DNA of 64,000 nucleotides from the NCBI RefSeq assembly GCF_900115365.1, contig NZ_FOWD01000004.1, positions 62,001 through 126,000 on the forward strand, in the 5' to 3' direction. The notes beneath the pieces were generated by a model, which worked only from the letters and a program-made list of their open reading frames with translations, did not search any database and was not told the origin of the DNA. The number at the start of each line of letters is the position of its first letter. Positions within the stretch are counted from its first letter, which is position 1. Positions 1 to 10,189 of this stretch are shown one piece after another. The translations under genes were made by a program, and so were the position numbers. Source of the DNA: Anaerocolumna aminovalerica (GTDB lineage Bacteria; Bacillota; Clostridia; Lachnospirales; Lachnospiraceae).

Positions 1-181
1 TGACTGCAACAAATTGCATGGAGCCGGCATATATGAATAAACTTACTAATACAACCCAGACACTTGAATATCCTTTACTATTCATCAAAATGCCAAAGGC
101 TGTTCCCAATACAAGGTAACCGGTTAAAACAGGTATGGTATGAGGAAATGCTGATTTTAATGCTTTTTGTTTTGTGCTCAT
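1..181 (-). CDS. azlC: AzlC family branched-chain amino acid permease, N-terminal part (cut by window edge)
   Basis: Reading leftward from an ATG at 181 gives about 60 residues that run off the window edge. The start sits behind a good AAAGGAGAC ribosome-binding site. The peptide begins MSTKQKALKSAFPHTIPV and continues with GYLVLGTAFGILM and LFIYAGSMQF, which is the typical N-terminus of AzlC. AzlC is the large membrane subunit of the AzlCD branched-chain amino acid exporter, and the visible part already covers the first one or two membrane segments. The partner AzlD should lie to the left, outside the window. Only the fragment is seen, so completeness is unknown. Confidence 0.82.
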   Translation of the reverse strand, partial: MSTKQKALKSAFPHTIPVLTGYLVLGTAFGILMNSKGYSSVWVVLVSLFIYAGSMQFVAV

Positions 182-433
182 AAATATAGTCTCCTTTGTA
201 TAATCATGCATTATTTTAATGATAGTATAAATTGAAGTATTTCGCAATATTAATTTAGATGAAAGCAAGGCTGCTTTTCCTGTTTTTTAAAACTGTTACT
301 TTGCAAATAATTCAAATTTAAAAAATTAAAAACTTTTTGCTAAATTTATGGAACTATACCATAATTTACTTCGTCTAATGTATATCAAAAAATATATAAG
401 AAATTTGATTTAGAAATTGAAGGAGGAAACAAA

Positions 434-2662
434 ATGGTAAAGAAAAAAATAATACCTTTGGCTTTAATTGGCTGTATGCTATTTACCGGTTTACCAGTTA
501 ACGCTGCTGGAATAGCGGCGGTGGAAGGAACACAAGCCAGAAATAGTGTCACAGAGCCCACGGATAAAAAACTGGAATCAGTTATTAAAGTTGTAAAAGC
601 AAAGCTTTTTATTCCAAAAGAAATGATCAAATTTGATTATTATTATAATACTCAAAATGCTTATGAAAATGCTTATTGGTATTTAAACTGGAGTAATGAG
701 GATTATTCTCAAAATATTACGGTTAGTGTTGACCAAAACGACAACATTATAAGGTATAATTTCAATGATAATAAGGATGGTAGGTCAACTCCTAAGTATT
801 TAAAATCAGAATTGCAGTCTACTGCAATGGATTTTATTAAGAAAATTGAACCTAAAGTTGCAGATAAAATAGAATTTGTGAAAGCAGAATCCTATGGAAG
901 TTATTCCAGTCAATATGTTTATACTTTCAGACGTGTGGAAAATAAAATTCCTATGCCAGATAATACCGTTACTGTAGGTGTAAATTTTGAAACAGGTAAA
1001 GTAACTTCTTATGAATTAAATTGGCTGTTTGATGTAAAGGTTCCCTCTGCCGATGTAAAAATTTCCGAAAAAGAAGCTTCCGAGAAATTAGGCAAAAAAG
1101 TAACCATGAAATTGTCTTATCAGAATGCATATGAAACAGATGATAAAGGTAATACAACCATTAAGGCATTCCTTGTGTATTCACCGGAATTATCTTACGC
1201 TTCTGTAGATGCAAAAACTGGTGAAATCTATACAACCCAAAATCAATGGGTGAATACTACTGAGAATCAATCAAAGAAAGAAGCTGCTGCTGATGCAGCT
1301 GGTAATGGAGGCCTTTCTGATGAGGAAATAGCAAAAATTGAGGATTTAAAGGGATTAATCAGTAAAGACAAAGCAATTAAAGCAGTAACCGGTAATTCCA
1401 ATTTGTTATTAGATAAAAATGCAAAGTCTGTATCTGCACGTTTATACAAATATAGAGATTATCATTATATAAGAGAAGATGGTAAAAGCGCAGAAGATAA
1501 ATACGTATGGAATATTTATTTTTCAGATCCAAGAGAAGTAAATAATGAGAAAGGCGGAGATACTTACCGTCCACATGCCAGTGCCACAGTTGATGCAAAA
1601 ACCGGTAAATTAATATCATTCTCCTCCAGTGTAAAAGACGCCTACTATTATGGATTGGAAGGAAAAGAATTACCTAAGATTAATTACAGTAAAAAGCAAG
1701 GACAGACAATTTTAGAAAAATTCTTAAAGGATCAGATTCCAAACCTATTTGAAAGTTCAGTTCTAGCTGCAAATGAAGGTTCCTATATAATCGGCTATAA
1801 GGGAGAAAAGGAAATTTACGGCGGATATTATTACAATTATGATAGAGTTCATGAAAAAATAAATTATTCCTATAATGGAATACATGGCGCTGTAGATGGT
1901 ATAACTGGTAAAATATATGAATTCTCTTATAACTGGGATGAAAACATTCAATTTGAATCACCAAAGAATATAATATCTCCGGAGAAAGCTTATGAGTATT
2001 ATAATTCAATGGATACCTTTGGACTAATATATGAAATTAATAATATTCACAACTATAATGGCAAGGCTAAAGTAGAACAACAGGCTGAGGGGTATTCCGT
2101 AAAAAGTGAAATCAGATTAGTGTATAGAAATGATTTATATCCACCATATGTATCACCTTTTACAGGTAAACAATTAGACTATGATGGAAAAGAATATAAA
2201 GATAATGCAGGTAAATATTCCTACAGTGATATTAAGGGACACAAATCAGAAAAGAATATTCTTCTATTGGCAGAACTGGGAGTTGGCTTTGAAGGTGATA
2301 AATTCTTACCGGATCAGGCAATCACCGGCAAGGAGTTAAATGGATTCCTTACTAAATTGAACTATTATTATGATAAGCAATATGAACTAAACAATAATAA
2401 TTCTTCAATTACACGTATCGATGCTGCAAAATTCACAGTGCAAATATTAGGATATGATAACATCGCAAAAGTAAAAGGTATTTACAATACTGCTTTTGTT
2501 GATCAAAGCCAAATTACAGAATCCAATATAGGATATGCAGCCCTTGCTTATGGCTTAAACCTTATTACTAAAAACGACAGGAATGAATTCAGACCCAATG
2601 AAAAGTTAACACGTGCAGAAGCTGCAGACATGGTATTAACTTTACTTTCTGCAAATAAATAA
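434..2662 (+). CDS. Secreted YcdB/YcdC-like protein with C-terminal S-layer homology repeats
   Basis: This is a 742-residue secreted protein. An N-terminal signal peptide (KKKIIPLALIGCMLFTGLPV, cleavage after VNAAG) is followed by two long repeats of the YcdB/YcdC (PepSY-like) type at roughly residues 45-270 and 305-510. Each repeat carries a VDAKTGK/VDGITGK-type turn. The last 130 residues resemble two S-layer homology modules; the second ends RPNEKLTRAEAADMVLTLL. SLH modules bind secondary cell-wall polymers, so the protein is probably held on the outer surface. The function of YcdB domains is not established. The start is set by the AAGGAGG sequence a few bases upstream. A hairpin terminator follows. 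Confidence 0.8.
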   Translation: MVKKKIIPLALIGCMLFTGLPVNAAGIAAVEGTQARNSVTEPTDKKLESVIKVVKAKLFIPKEMIKFDYYYNTQNAYENAYWYLNWSNEDYSQNITVSVDQNDNIIRYNFNDNKDGRSTPKYLKSELQSTAMDFIKKIEPKVADKIEFVKAESYGSYSSQYVYTFRRVENKIPMPDNTVTVGVNFETGKVTSYELNWLFDVKVPSADVKISEKEASEKLGKKVTMKLSYQNAYETDDKGNTTIKAFLVYSPELSYASVDAKTGEIYTTQNQWVNTTENQSKKEAAADAAGNGGLSDEEIAKIEDLKGLISKDKAIKAVTGNSNLLLDKNAKSVSARLYKYRDYHYIREDGKSAEDKYVWNIYFSDPREVNNEKGGDTYRPHASATVDAKTGKLISFSSSVKDAYYYGLEGKELPKINYSKKQGQTILEKFLKDQIPNLFESSVLAANEGSYIIGYKGEKEIYGGYYYNYDRVHEKINYSYNGIHGAVDGITGKIYEFSYNWDENIQFESPKNIISPEKAYEYYNSMDTFGLIYEINNIHNYNGKAKVEQQAEGYSVKSEIRLVYRNDLYPPYVSPFTGKQLDYDGKEYKDNAGKYSYSDIKGHKSEKNILLLAELGVGFEGDKFLPDQAITGKELNGFLTKLNYYYDKQYELNNNNSSITRIDAAKFTVQILGYDNIAKVKGIYNTAFVDQSQITESNIGYAALAYGLNLITKNDRNEFRPNEKLTRAEAADMVLTLLSANK

Positions 2663-2701
2663 ATTTTATAATTAAATATTAGGCATCTGATGCCGGAAGA
2701 G

Positions 2702-2740
2702 GCGAAGAATCTCATGAAGCTTGGGATTCTTCGCTTTCTT
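2702..2740 (+). terminator. Rho-independent terminator after the SLH protein gene
   Basis: A 12-bp stem (GCGAAGAATCTC with GGGATTCTTCGC, one mismatch) with a 9-nt loop is followed by TTTCTT. It starts 39 nt after the stop codon of the S-layer protein gene. Confidence 0.8.
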
Positions 2741-2938
2741 GTATGTTAAACCCTATCAAAGACAGTGGGTCTTTACAATGTTTGAAACCGTTTCTGTCTT
2801 AATTATGTAATTCAGCACTGTGCCTGAGTTGAATCAACTTCTATATTTATTATAATTGTACTTTTTCTTCCCAGGTTTTTATGATAAAATAGTAATATAT
2901 AGTTATCTCAACTTATGAAGAGCAAAAGGAGAAATATA

Positions 2939-3589
2939 ATGAATAATTTATTTAGTATGGACAATGGCGTTTTTAGCTTCTTAGGAAAGATGTGGGATAT
3001 ATTGGTTATCAGTATTCTGTGGTTATTGTTATGCCTGCCTATTATAACTATAGGTCCTGCTACCACGGCATTGTATTATACTGTAGTAAAAGTAATCAGA
3101 AGAGAAAGAGGATATTTATTTCGGGAATTTTTTCATTCTTTTAAAATGAACTTTTTAAACGGTATGGTTCTTGGCATTATTTTAATGGCATTATATTACA
3201 TATTGTATATAGATCTGAATTTTGCCAAAGCTATGGAAGATGCCAATATGAGATTTATTTTCTTAGCTGTATTTTCAGCATTTTCTTTTATCATGCTGTG
3301 CGGTACAGTTTATGTATTTCCACTATTATCAAGATTTACTATGGGTAAATTGCAGATACTGAAAACAGCTTTTCTTATGTCTGTAAAACATTTGCCAACT
3401 ACGATTCTTATGCTGCTTATTGTTGGATGTTTTGCTTTTATTGCGTGGATGCAGCCTATATTCCTATTCTTTTCTTCAGGAATCTGCCTCTTATTATGTT
3501 CTCTTCCATTAGAAAGGGTATTTAAAAAATATATTCCCAAATCGGAAGATGGAGAAGGTCCCAAAATAGATGAATGGTATTTGGAATAA
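2939..3589 (+). CDS. YesL-like (DUF624) integral membrane protein
   Basis: This is a 216-residue polytopic membrane protein of the YesL/DUF624 family. It begins MNNLFSMDNGVFSFLGKMWD, then WLLLCLPIITIGPATTALYY, a well-conserved family signature in the first hairpin, followed by about three more hydrophobic segments. I place the start at 2939 rather than at the upstream ATG (2915) because AAAGGAG lies 7 nt before 2939. Family members often lie beside sugar ABC transporter and glycosidase genes, and here the next gene is the glycogen branching enzyme. The molecular role is unknown. Confidence 0.8.
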   Translation: MNNLFSMDNGVFSFLGKMWDILVISILWLLLCLPIITIGPATTALYYTVVKVIRRERGYLFREFFHSFKMNFLNGMVLGIILMALYYILYIDLNFAKAMEDANMRFIFLAVFSAFSFIMLCGTVYVFPLLSRFTMGKLQILKTAFLMSVKHLPTTILMLLIVGCFAFIAWMQPIFLFFSSGICLLLCSLPLERVFKKYIPKSEDGEGPKIDEWYLE

Positions 3590-3645
3590 GACCGCAGAAA
3601 TAAGTATTGGTTAAGCTTTGTAATTAAAATAGCAGGAGGATTCCA

Positions 3646-5949
3646 ATGGAAGCACTTTACAAGTTGATGGATTGGGAAGGGGCTAAAACAATCATTCACT
3701 CAGAACATGATGATCCACATAGTATCCTGGGTGCACATGAAACAAAGTATGGAGTTTTGATTCAGGCATATATTCCCACTGCAAAAGAGGTAGCTGTTAA
3801 ACTAAAGAGCAGCCAAAATACCTATGTCATGGAGAATGTAAGATTCTCTAAGAAGAACGAAAGCGTAGAACTTTTTGAAGAAGAGGGCTATTTTGCTGTT
3901 TTACTGCCTATTAAAAAAGTGGAACCATATACTTATCTGGTAACTTATGATAATAATACAAAGGAAGAATTATTTGATCCTTATTCTTTTGAACCGGTTT
4001 TGGATGGGTTGGATATGAATCGCTTTTCCAACGGTATCCACTATGAAATTTATGAAAAACTAGGTGCCCATCTTATGGAGAACAACGGAATATCTGGTGT
4101 TCTGTTTGCTGTTTGGGCACCTAATGCTATTAGAGTCAGTGTGGTAGGTGATTTTAATTACTGGGATGGAAGAAGACATCCCATGAGGCGTTTGGGGGAT
4201 TCTGGTATCTTTGAATTATTTATCCCGGGAATAAAGTCAGGAGAACTATATAAATATGAGTTAAAGGGACAGGGTGGACTTACCTTTCTTAAGGCAGATC
4301 CATATGCGAATGCTGCAGAGCTCCGCCCCAATACAGCTTCCATTGTATGTGATATAAACCAGTATACATGGAAGGATAAAAAATGGTTAAAGGATAGGGA
4401 AGAATGGGATTTTAAGAAGGAACCTATGACCATATATGAAGTCCATTTAGGCTCCTGGATGAAACCCAAGCCGGAGGATGGAAGGGAATTTTATAATTAC
4501 CGGGAGATTGCTCCTAAACTGGCAAGTTATGTAAAAAACATGGGATATACCCATATTGAATTATTACCTATTATGGAGCATCCATATGACGGTTCCTGGG
4601 GGTATCAGGTAACCGGATATTATGCACCTACTGCAAGATACGGTACTCCATATGACTTTATGTATTTTATGGATTATATGCATCAGAAGGGAATTGGTGT
4701 TATCCTTGATTGGGTACCTGCACATTTTCCAAGAGATGCTTTCGGTTTGGCTAATTTTGACGGAACCTGTTTGTATGAGCATTTAGATCCGAAGCAAGGA
4801 TCCCATCCTCATTGGGGAACTTTAATCTATAATTACGGAAGGCCTCAGGTATCTAATTTTCTTATTGCCAACGCATTGTTCTGGGTAGAAAAATATCATG
4901 TAGATGGTATCCGCATGGATGCAGTTGCTTCTATGCTCTATCTGGATTATGGAAAGAAAGATGGGGAATGGGTAGCTAATATCTATGGCGGCAATGAAAA
5001 TTTAGAAGCAGTAGAACTATTAAGACATCTCAATTCTATCTTTAAAAAACGAAAATACAAAGCCATATTAATTGCAGAAGAGTCCACCGCCTGGCCAAAA
5101 GTCACAGAAGAGGCAGAGAATGGCGGGCTGGGATTTGATATGAAATGGAATATGGGATGGATGAATGACTTCCTGGGTTATATGAAATGCGATCCATTGT
5201 TTCGTAAAGGCAGACATGGGGAACTTACCTTCAGTATGATCTATGCATATAGCGAGAATTTTATATTAGTATTTTCACATGATGAGGTAGTTCATGAAAA
5301 AGGCTCCATGATTAATAAAATGCCGGGAGATACAGAGCAGAAGTTTGATAACTTACGTGTGGCTTACGGCTTTATGATGGCACATCCCGGCAGAAAATTG
5401 TTATTCATGGGACAGGACTTTGCCCAATGGAATGAGTGGAATGAAAACAAAGATCTGGACTGGGAACTTCTGAGTGAAGAAAACCATAGAAAACTAAACC
5501 GCTATGTAAAAGAGCTGAATAAATTATATACCAAATATCCTGCTTTGTATCAACTGGACTTTGAATCAGAGGGATTTGAATGGATTAGTTGTATGGATGC
5601 AGACCACAGTATTATAGTATTTGCCAGAAAAACAGAAAGGCCAGAAGACACCTTATTGGTTCTTTGTAACTTTACACCTGTAGTATATAAGGATTTTCCA
5701 ATGGGTGTACCTTTTGCAGGAAAATACAAAGAGATTTTTAATAGTGACAAAGAAATCTATGGAGGACATGGTAATGTTAATCCAAGGTTAAAGACTTCCA
5801 AGAAAAAAGAAGCAGACGGCAGGGAGAATTCTATTCATGTGACAGTTCCCCCTCTTGGAATATCCATATATACTTGTATGCCCACAGATATGCAGACAAA
5901 AGAGGGAGTATCCAATCTATCCGGAATAGAGGGAGTGAATAAGGGGTAA
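3646..5949 (+). CDS. glgB: 1,4-alpha-glucan branching enzyme
   Basis: This GH13 branching enzyme of 767 residues cleaves alpha-1,4 chains and re-attaches them by alpha-1,6 links in glycogen. An N-terminal carbohydrate-binding module (FAVWAPNAIRVSVVGDFNYW, about residues 155-175) precedes the catalytic barrel. The nucleophile is Asp425 in DGIRMDAVASM and the acid/base is Glu478 in LIAEEST; their 53-residue spacing equals that of the Escherichia coli enzyme. FSHDEVVHEKGSM supplies the third acidic region. The start follows GCAGGAGGATTCC. The mechanosensitive channel gene begins 36 nt after its stop, so the two may share a transcript. No other glycogen gene is in the window. Confidence 0.96.
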   Translation: MEALYKLMDWEGAKTIIHSEHDDPHSILGAHETKYGVLIQAYIPTAKEVAVKLKSSQNTYVMENVRFSKKNESVELFEEEGYFAVLLPIKKVEPYTYLVTYDNNTKEELFDPYSFEPVLDGLDMNRFSNGIHYEIYEKLGAHLMENNGISGVLFAVWAPNAIRVSVVGDFNYWDGRRHPMRRLGDSGIFELFIPGIKSGELYKYELKGQGGLTFLKADPYANAAELRPNTASIVCDINQYTWKDKKWLKDREEWDFKKEPMTIYEVHLGSWMKPKPEDGREFYNYREIAPKLASYVKNMGYTHIELLPIMEHPYDGSWGYQVTGYYAPTARYGTPYDFMYFMDYMHQKGIGVILDWVPAHFPRDAFGLANFDGTCLYEHLDPKQGSHPHWGTLIYNYGRPQVSNFLIANALFWVEKYHVDGIRMDAVASMLYLDYGKKDGEWVANIYGGNENLEAVELLRHLNSIFKKRKYKAILIAEESTAWPKVTEEAENGGLGFDMKWNMGWMNDFLGYMKCDPLFRKGRHGELTFSMIYAYSENFILVFSHDEVVHEKGSMINKMPGDTEQKFDNLRVAYGFMMAHPGRKLLFMGQDFAQWNEWNENKDLDWELLSEENHRKLNRYVKELNKLYTKYPALYQLDFESEGFEWISCMDADHSIIVFARKTERPEDTLLVLCNFTPVVYKDFPMGVPFAGKYKEIFNSDKEIYGGHGNVNPRLKTSKKKEADGRENSIHVTVPPLGISIYTCMPTDMQTKEGVSNLSGIEGVNKG

Positions 5950-5985
5950 TTATTTTTATTGAAGTCAGAAAGGATTTATAGCATA

Positions 5986-6864
5986 ATGAGATATTTACCT
6001 ATATTAGAGGCTGGAACAACTAAGGAAACTTTCCTTGATTTTGATAGATTTATTAAGGATATAGCAGATAGAGGACTGGACTTTTTAATAAAATTATTGT
6101 TTGTTACGGTAATGATCTTTATTGGAAAAAAGATTATTAAGTATGTCATCCGTATTTTGGAGAAGTTCTTTAACCGGTCCAAAATTGAAATTAGCGTTTC
6201 AGGATTTTTACTTGCATTGGTTAAAGCCATACTACACACGATCTTATTTACCCAAGGTATTATCTTTTTGTTTGGAATAGAAAGCGGAACCATAGTAGCA
6301 ATTATTGGTTCTGCTGGTTTAAGTATCAGTTTGGCTTTACAAGGCGGGCTATCTAATTTTGCAGGGGGCGTTTTAATATTAATTTTAAAGCCTTTTCGTG
6401 TGGGGGATTATATTATAACTACCGGAACGGTTGGAAATATGACTAATGAAGGAACGGTAACCGCTATTGATATTTTTTATACCAAGATTCATACGGCAGA
6501 TAATAAGCTGCTGGTTATGCCAAATGGTGCCCTTTCCAATTCGAACATTATTAATGCGTCCAATGAAGCTACAAGGCGCTTGGATTTGACAGTTTCTATT
6601 GAATACAGGGAGAACATCCAGAAAGTAAAAGAAGTAATTATGGATATCCTGAATCAAAATGAAAAGATAATAAAAGATAAGGATATTAATGTATTTGTGA
6701 ATTCTTTGGATATAAATTCTGTTAGTATAGGAATTCGGGTATGGGTTTTAAATGATGATTATCTAAAATTAAAGTGGGAACTCCTGGAAGAAATCAAAAA
6801 TGCTTTTGATAAAAATCAGATTACCATACCTTTTAATCAATTGGAGATTACAATGCGTAAATAA
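5986..6864 (+). CDS. MscS-family small-conductance mechanosensitive channel
   Basis: This 292-residue protein has the MscS plan: three hydrophobic segments (about residues 22-43, 60-83 and 90-120) followed by a soluble beta/alpha-beta domain. The third segment contains IVAIIGSAGLSISLALQGG and LSNFAGGVLILILKPFRVGD, the pore-lining helix and the hinge into the cytoplasmic domain. These channels open under membrane tension and protect cells from hypo-osmotic shock. I prefer the ATG at 5986 (AGAAAGGA upstream) over the TTG at 5959. It lies just downstream of glgB. No function beyond osmotic release is indicated. Confidence 0.9.
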   Translation: MRYLPILEAGTTKETFLDFDRFIKDIADRGLDFLIKLLFVTVMIFIGKKIIKYVIRILEKFFNRSKIEISVSGFLLALVKAILHTILFTQGIIFLFGIESGTIVAIIGSAGLSISLALQGGLSNFAGGVLILILKPFRVGDYIITTGTVGNMTNEGTVTAIDIFYTKIHTADNKLLVMPNGALSNSNIINASNEATRRLDLTVSIEYRENIQKVKEVIMDILNQNEKIIKDKDINVFVNSLDINSVSIGIRVWVLNDDYLKLKWELLEEIKNAFDKNQITIPFNQLEITMRK

Positions 6865-7018
6865 CAATATCTTCTAAATAAAATATAATTATAACTTCTG
6901 CTTATAAATATAAGTTAATAAAAAGTATAAAGAAAATATTAAAAAATTATAAAAAAGTCTTTTCTTTTTTTAAGAAACGTGATATCTTATTTATAGGCGA
7001 AATTTCGTTAGAGCAAAG

Positions 7019-7050
7019 GTGTTCTCAAATTCTATTGAGAGCACTTTTTT
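7019..7050 (+). terminator. Intrinsic terminator or attenuator between mscS and glnN
   Basis: A 10-bp stem (GTGTTCTCAA with TTGAGAGCAC) closes a 6-nt loop, ATTCTA, and is followed by six T. It lies 155 nt after mscS and 115 nt before the glutamine synthetase start. It could end the mscS transcript or act as an attenuator for glnN. The sequence just upstream (GGCGAAATTTCGTTAGAGC) has weak self-complementarity. I do not see a recognisable glutamine riboswitch core. Confidence 0.65.
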
Positions 7051-7099
7051 CATTCAAACAGCTATGATATATTTCGAAATGTATTTCTACGGATCAAGA

Positions 7100-7128
7100 T
7101 TGACATAGTAGTTTAAATTGTTTAAAGT
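7100..7128 (+). promoter_or_regulatory. Candidate promoter for the glutamine synthetase gene
   Basis: TTGACA at 7100-7105 is a perfect -35. A 17-nt spacer leads to TAAAGT (7123-7128), a 4/6 match to the -10 consensus. It lies downstream of the terminator at 7019-7050, so it would transcribe glnN independently of that hairpin. The ribosome-binding site AAGGAG follows before the ATG at 7166. Confidence 0.45.
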
Positions 7129-7165
7129 ATAACAGATAACAGGAAATGGAAGGAGTTTAATTCGA

Positions 7166-9271
7166 ATGGCAGGAAAATTAACTGAAATATTTGGTATTGA
7201 CGTTTTCAATGATGCAACTATGGTGGAACGTCTTCCTAAGAAAACGTATATTGCATTAAAGAAAACAATTGAAAACGGTGAGGATTTAGATCCGGCAGTT
7301 GCAGAAGTAGTTGCCAATGCAATGAAAGATTGGGCTATTGAAAGAGGTGCAACTCACTATACTCACTGGTTTCAACCAATGACAGGAATTACTGCAGAAA
7401 AACATGATTCCTTTATCAGCCCTACAGTAGACGGCAAAGTAATTATGGAGTTTTCCGGTAAAGAATTAATTAAAGGCGAACCGGATGCTTCCTCCTTTCC
7501 TTCAGGCGGTCTTAGAGCTACATTTGAAGCAAGAGGCTATACGGCATGGGATTGCACTTCTCCGGCCTTCCTAAGAGAAGATGCTTCCGGAGTCACCCTT
7601 TGTATACCAACTGCCTTTTGTTCTTATACAGGTGAAGCCCTGGATAAGAAAACCCCTTTACTCCGTTCTATGGAGGCTTTAAGTAACCAGGCTGTTCGTA
7701 TTCTTAAATTATTTGGTCACAGTGATGTAACTTATGTATCATGTTCGGTAGGTCCTGAACAGGAATATTTTTTAATAGATAAAGAAAAGTATTTAGCAAG
7801 AGAAGACTTAATATTTACAGGAAGAACTTTATTTGGTGCAATGCCCCCAAAAGGACAGGAATTAGATGACCATTATTTTGGAATTCTGAAAGAAAGAGTT
7901 GCTGTCTTTATGAAAGAATTAAATGAAGAGTTGTGGAAGTTGGGAGTTTTGGCAAAAACACAGCATAATGAAGTGGCTCCTGCACAGCATGAGTTAGCTC
8001 CTATTTATACAACTGCCAATATATCAACAGACCACAACCAGTTAACCATGGAATTAATGAAAAGAATTGCTAATCATCATGGTCTAACATGCCTTCTTCA
8101 TGAGAAGCCATTTGCAGGTTTAAATGGTTCCGGAAAACATGATAATTGGTCTATGGTAACCAATACAGGCAAAAATCTTTTATATCCGGGAAAGACACCC
8201 CATGAGAATGTACAATTTTTATTATTCTTAGCAGCAGTATTAAAAGCAGTAGATGAACATGCAGATCTACTTCGCCAGTCAGCCTCCACACCAGGAAATG
8301 ACCACAGATTAGGAGCAAATGAAGCTCCTCCTGCAATTATTTCTATCTTTTTAGGTGACCAGCTGGCAGATGTGCTGACCCAATTAATTGAAACAGGTGA
8401 GGCCACCAGAAGTAAGCAGGGAGGAAGAATCAGCGTAGGATCTCATGCAATACCATCCATCAGAAAGGATGCTACGGACAGAAACCGTACTTCACCTTTT
8501 GCATTTACCGGTAATAAATTTGAATTTAGAATGGTTGGTTCTTCTATGTCAATTGCAGGGCCAAACACTGTATTAAATACAATTGTTGCAGATGTGTTAT
8601 GTGAAATGGCAGATGAATTAGAGAAAGCAGATAATTTTGATTTAGCAGTCCATGATCTAATTAAGAAAACAGTAACAGAACACCAAAGAATAGTATTTAA
8701 CGGTAATGGCTATTGTGATGAGTGGGTGGAGGAAGCCAGGAGAAGAGGATTACCCAATATTAGATCCATGGTTGAGGCAGTAAGTGCTTTAACAACAGAA
8801 AAATCAATAAAATTGTTTGGAAAGCATCATGTGTTTTCAGAAGCTGAGCTTCATTCCCGGGCAGAAATTGAATATGAAACCTATTCAAAAGCCATTAATA
8901 TTGAAGCAAAAACTATGATTCAAATGACAAATAAGAAATTCATTCCTGCAGTAATTAAATATGTAACAAAACTGGCAGAATCTATTTCCACTATTAAAGT
9001 TGCATGCCCTCAGGCAGATATAAGTGTTCAGGAAGATTTATTAATGAGAACCTCTTCTTTATTAGCAGAAGCGAAGGAGGCAGCGTATAAACTTACATCT
9101 TATGTAGAAGAGGCCGGCTCTAAAGAAGGAAAGGAACAAGCTTTCTACTTTAGGGAAGTGGTATTTCCTGCCATGTCAGAACTAAGAGCACCTATTGATG
9201 AATTAGAATTAATCGTAGATAAGGAATTATGGCCGGTTCCAACATATGGAGATATATTATTTGAAATATAA
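7166..9271 (+). CDS. glnN: Glutamine synthetase, type III
   Basis: This 701-residue protein matches the length and signatures of type III glutamine synthetase (GSIII), which makes glutamine from glutamate, ammonia and ATP. Visible family motifs include [12 protein letters not shown] and EKHDSFISP near residues 63-82, [46 protein letters not shown], and the [11 protein letters not shown] segment that contributes to the active site. GSIII is common in Bacteroides and clostridia and is not adenylylated like the type I-beta enzyme. The gene has its own promoter candidate and a strong terminator, so it is probably monocistronic. The upstream hairpin may attenuate it. Confidence 0.95.
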   Translation: MAGKLTEIFGIDVFNDATMVERLPKKTYIALKKTIENGEDLDPAVAEVVANAMKDWAIERGATHYTHWFQPMTGITAEKHDSFISPTVDGKVIMEFSGKELIKGEPDASSFPSGGLRATFEARGYTAWDCTSPAFLREDASGVTLCIPTAFCSYTGEALDKKTPLLRSMEALSNQAVRILKLFGHSDVTYVSCSVGPEQEYFLIDKEKYLAREDLIFTGRTLFGAMPPKGQELDDHYFGILKERVAVFMKELNEELWKLGVLAKTQHNEVAPAQHELAPIYTTANISTDHNQLTMELMKRIANHHGLTCLLHEKPFAGLNGSGKHDNWSMVTNTGKNLLYPGKTPHENVQFLLFLAAVLKAVDEHADLLRQSASTPGNDHRLGANEAPPAIISIFLGDQLADVLTQLIETGEATRSKQGGRISVGSHAIPSIRKDATDRNRTSPFAFTGNKFEFRMVGSSMSIAGPNTVLNTIVADVLCEMADELEKADNFDLAVHDLIKKTVTEHQRIVFNGNGYCDEWVEEARRRGLPNIRSMVEAVSALTTEKSIKLFGKHHVFSEAELHSRAEIEYETYSKAINIEAKTMIQMTNKKFIPAVIKYVTKLAESISTIKVACPQADISVQEDLLMRTSSLLAEAKEAAYKLTSYVEEAGSKEGKEQAFYFREVVFPAMSELRAPIDELELIVDKELWPVPTYGDILFEI

Positions 9272-9284
9272 TAGACAGTATTTT

Positions 9285-9316
9285 ACTACCTTGCTGAAAA
9301 AGCAAGGTAGTTTTTT
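9285..9316 (+). terminator. Rho-independent terminator after glnN
   Basis: A perfect 10-bp stem (CTACCTTGCT/AGCAAGGTAG) with loop GAAAA is followed by six T, 15 nt after the glnN stop. Confidence 0.93.
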
Positions 9317-9445
9317 ATGTAATTCTTTGCAGAAACTCCTAGACATTTTAACCAATATAATGGATAATAAAGATAATTGATGGTACAACCATAAGATTAA
9401 AGTAATTGAAAAAAAGTTCGATATATGTATGTATAAGGAGTAATT

Positions 9446-10189
9446 ATGCGAAATATAAAATTAGTAATAGAATATGATGGTTCAAGGTATGATGGATGGC
9501 AAAAGCAGCAGGGGAATCCCAAAAGCATTACGATTCAGGATAAGATTGAAAGCGTATTAAGCAAGATGGAAAATGAACAGATTCAGTTAATAGGTGCTGC
9601 AAGAACAGAAGCAGGGGTACATGCTTATAACCAGATTGCTAATTTTAATACCAATACGGACATGAAATTATATGAAATAAAACATTATCTAAATCGTTTC
9701 TTGCCAAGAGATATTGCAGTACTTGAGGTATCTGAGGTTCCTGAAAGATTTCATAGCAGTTTTAATGCAAAAGCTTTTCGATATGAATATAAAATATCTA
9801 TGGGTGAAGTTCCTTCCGTATTTGAACGTAAATATAACTATTATAGCTTTCATAAACTGGATTCCTTGAAAATGAGACAAGCTGCAAAGCATTTCATAGG
9901 AAAGCATGATTTAAAAGCCTTTTCTGATAATAAAAGAATGAAAAAGTCTACAGAAAGAACCATTCATAAGCTAGATATTTATTCAGATATAAATGAAATT
10001 GTAATTACCATTGAAGCAGACGATTTCTGGCCTAATATGGCTAGAATCATAGCAGGAACTTTAATGGAAGTAGGAGCGGGTAATATGGAACCTGATTTTA
10101 TAAAGGAAGTCATTGATTCTAAGGACCGTGAAATAGCCGGTCCTACAGCGGAAGCAAGGGGGCTTTTTTTACAGGAAGTTATATATTAG
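9446..10189 (+). CDS. truA: TruA-like tRNA pseudouridine synthase with Glu in place of the catalytic Asp
   Basis: This 247-residue protein is collinear with TruA, which forms pseudouridine at positions 38-40 of tRNA anticodon stems. Recognisable blocks are LVIEYDGSRYDGWQKQ at the N-terminus, RFHSSFNAKAFRYEY and FIGKHDLKAFSD in the middle, and DDFWPNMARIIAGTLMEVG near the C-terminus. The catalytic loop, normally GRTDAGVHA, reads ARTEAGVHA here. The codon at 9608-9610 is clearly GAA, so the nucleophile Asp is Glu55. The reading frame is otherwise intact. It may be a diverged second TruA paralogue with altered or no catalysis. It stands alone between glnN and the HD-GYP gene. Confidence 0.85.
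   Translation: MRNIKLVIEYDGSRYDGWQKQQGNPKSITIQDKIESVLSKMENEQIQLIGAARTEAGVHAYNQIANFNTNTDMKLYEIKHYLNRFLPRDIAVLEVSEVPERFHSSFNAKAFRYEYKISMGEVPSVFERKYNYYSFHKLDSLKMRQAAKHFIGKHDLKAFSDNKRMKKSTERTIHKLDIYSDINEIVITIEADDFWPNMARIIAGTLMEVGAGNMEPDFIKEVIDSKDREIAGPTAEARGLFLQEVIY

Noticed and set aside
1680-2009. 109-residue minus-strand frame inside the S-layer gene
   Set aside because: Shadow of the real gene; its His/Tyr/Leu-rich content is an artefact of AT-rich codons read backwards.
3310-3699. 129-residue minus-strand frame across the YesL and glgB starts
   Set aside because: It is the reverse shadow of two real genes and has no ribosome-binding site or family match.
6980-7050. Possible glutamine riboswitch or ANTAR-type antiterminator before glnN
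   Set aside because: The hexaloop ATTCTA lacks the G expected at position 4 of ANTAR loops and no glutamine riboswitch core was seen. Only a plain terminator is supported.
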